Assembly: GCF_027111335.1 (NCBI RefSeq)
Contig: NZ_CP114288.1
Location: 310,001 to 374,000 of the forward strand
Source of the DNA: Flavobacterium aquiphilum
GTDB lineage: Bacteria > Bacteroidota > Bacteroidia > Flavobacteriales > Flavobacteriaceae
DNA: 64,000 bases
Reading direction: 5' to 3'
Shown here: piece by piece, positions 63,262 to 64,000 of the stretch
How positions within the stretch are numbered: the first letter of the stretch is position 1
Layout: every line of letters starts with the position of its first letter
The notes under the pieces: generated by a model
The model's database searches: none
What the model saw: only the letters and a program-made list of their open reading frames with translations
Told to the model about the DNA's origin: nothing
Position numbers and translations under genes: made by a program

Positions 63262-63998
63262 TTGAAATACTATATTTTACTGCTAGTAACATTTATATCA
63301 ACTTTTAGTTGTACTCAAGAGAAAGAATGTCTTATTGCTCAAAATGTATCACTAGATAATTTTTTTGGTGGAAAAGAGACATTAACATTAAAAAATGACT
63401 CTTCATTTTCTTTTACATCTGTTCCTAACAATAAAAGTTTTGGAAAAGGGTCAATTATTTCAGGAAAATATAAACTATTTAATGACACAATATATCTAAA
63501 AATCAAAAAACTGTCAACAAAAATAATTCTCGCAGGAGATCAAATTGAATTGCTTCCACTAAATGCAAAAATTAAAATATTGAAGAATAATTTATCAATA
63601 AAGAATAGTTATCAGTTTAAAATACCGAAAGATTTCACAGTTTTTACCTATACTGAGTCGCTAAAAAATTATTTTGATTATCCTGTAAAAGCAACAAAAA
63701 TATCTCTACATGATTTTGAAAAACTTGAATCAATAATTCAAAAACAAATAAGTTTAAACATTACTAAATTTAGAAAACACAAATCTCAATCTGATTATTT
63801 TAAACAATGTATCTTCATTATAAATGCGAATAATGAAAAAGAAGTTTGGCTACAAGGTATATCAAAAAAATCTTCATTAAGGAATCTTGGAAAAACCATA
63901 TCATAGATGTAAATGATGGAGGCGAATATTATTTCATCTTACAAATGAATTTAACAACCGGTAAAATATACTATTTCTCTCCTCATGGTTTAGCATAA
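63262..63998 (+). pseudogene. Lipoprotein gene with an apparent frameshift near its 3' end
   Basis: TTG start, then MKYYILLLVTFISTFSC with a lipobox ending at Cys17. The open frame stops at 63906 (214 residues). Adding one A to the seven-A run at 63864-63870 continues the protein as KKIFIKESWKNHIIDVNDGG, then EYYFILQMNL, to a stop at 63998. This extension reads as normal protein, so a base is probably missing, by mutation or sequencing error. I do not recognise the family. The window ends just after it. Confidence 0.6.
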
Positions 63999-64000
63999 AA

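Noticed and set aside
1..64000. tRNA, rRNA or tmRNA genes
   Set aside because: I looked through the larger intergenic gaps for tRNA-like arms and TTCGAAT-type loops and found none I could support; a tRNAscan or Infernal run would settle it.

Overview
The window is AT-rich DNA from a member of the Bacteroidota, almost certainly a gliding Flavobacterium or a close relative. The evidence is a complete sprC-sprD-sprB-sprF gliding-adhesin locus with the matching C-terminal secretion domains, many small lipoproteins with Flavobacteriia-type signal peptides, and promoters of the form TTG/N17-23/TAnnTTTG. No rRNA, tRNA, CRISPR array, prophage or insertion-sequence transposase was recognised.

Layout. 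Positions 1-13.4 kb hold mostly housekeeping genes. In order they are: two tandem paralogues of an exported protein (the first cut by the window edge), a lipoprotein, a LOG-family phosphoribohydrolase, a small unknown protein, an HD-domain phosphohydrolase, a plsC-desaturase pair for membrane lipids, rnpA, a DUF4349 lipoprotein next to an S41 C-terminal protease, an ElaA-type acetyltransferase with a DUF4837 lipoprotein, and a LysM lytic transglycosylase. Phosphoglycerate kinase (13.8-15.0 kb) separates this part from the spr locus.

Positions 15.3-45.6 kb are one minus-strand block devoted to gliding motility and type IX secretion (T9SS). From its promoter side it reads: a small exported protein (45.6 kb), a beta-helix exported protein, SprC, SprD, the giant 7,283-residue SprB adhesin (a 21.9 kb gene) and SprF. 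A Flavobacterium-type promoter lies just before the first gene and a terminator follows sprF. SprB is built from tens of roughly 75-90 residue repeats. It contains a very recent internal duplication with a 1,899-bp period and an older one with a 1,782-bp offset. SprD joins an outer-membrane PorP/SprF-like barrel to a long TolA-like Ala/Lys helix, encoded by a 45-bp minisatellite, and ends in a SPOR-like domain.

Positions 46.0-59.1 kb are housekeeping again: holB with a DoxX-like gene and a thioesterase; an AraC regulator divergent from DoxX and a Tat-exported deacetylase; an rsmA-mgtE-proC run; DUF4286, a TPR protein and serS; ferritin; a 57-residue Cys-rich protein; and a short SSB. Positions 59.3-64.0 kb are more accessory: a membrane protein, a VOC protein, an MNT/HEPN toxin-antitoxin pair, an ArsR/AHSA1 pair with an operator-like dyad, a methyltransferase, a PH-like membrane protein and a lipoprotein. 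Two of these genes (the HEPN gene and the last lipoprotein) look broken by loss of one A in an A-run, which is either real decay or a sequencing artefact.

Several families of short dispersed palindromic repeats sit between genes (2.5 and 58.6 kb; 4.0 and 58.1 kb; 54.1-54.2 kb). The best candidates for new biology are the repeat architecture of SprB, the three-part SprD with its minisatellite, the 130-162 bp palindromic element, and near-leaderless promoters such as that of holB.
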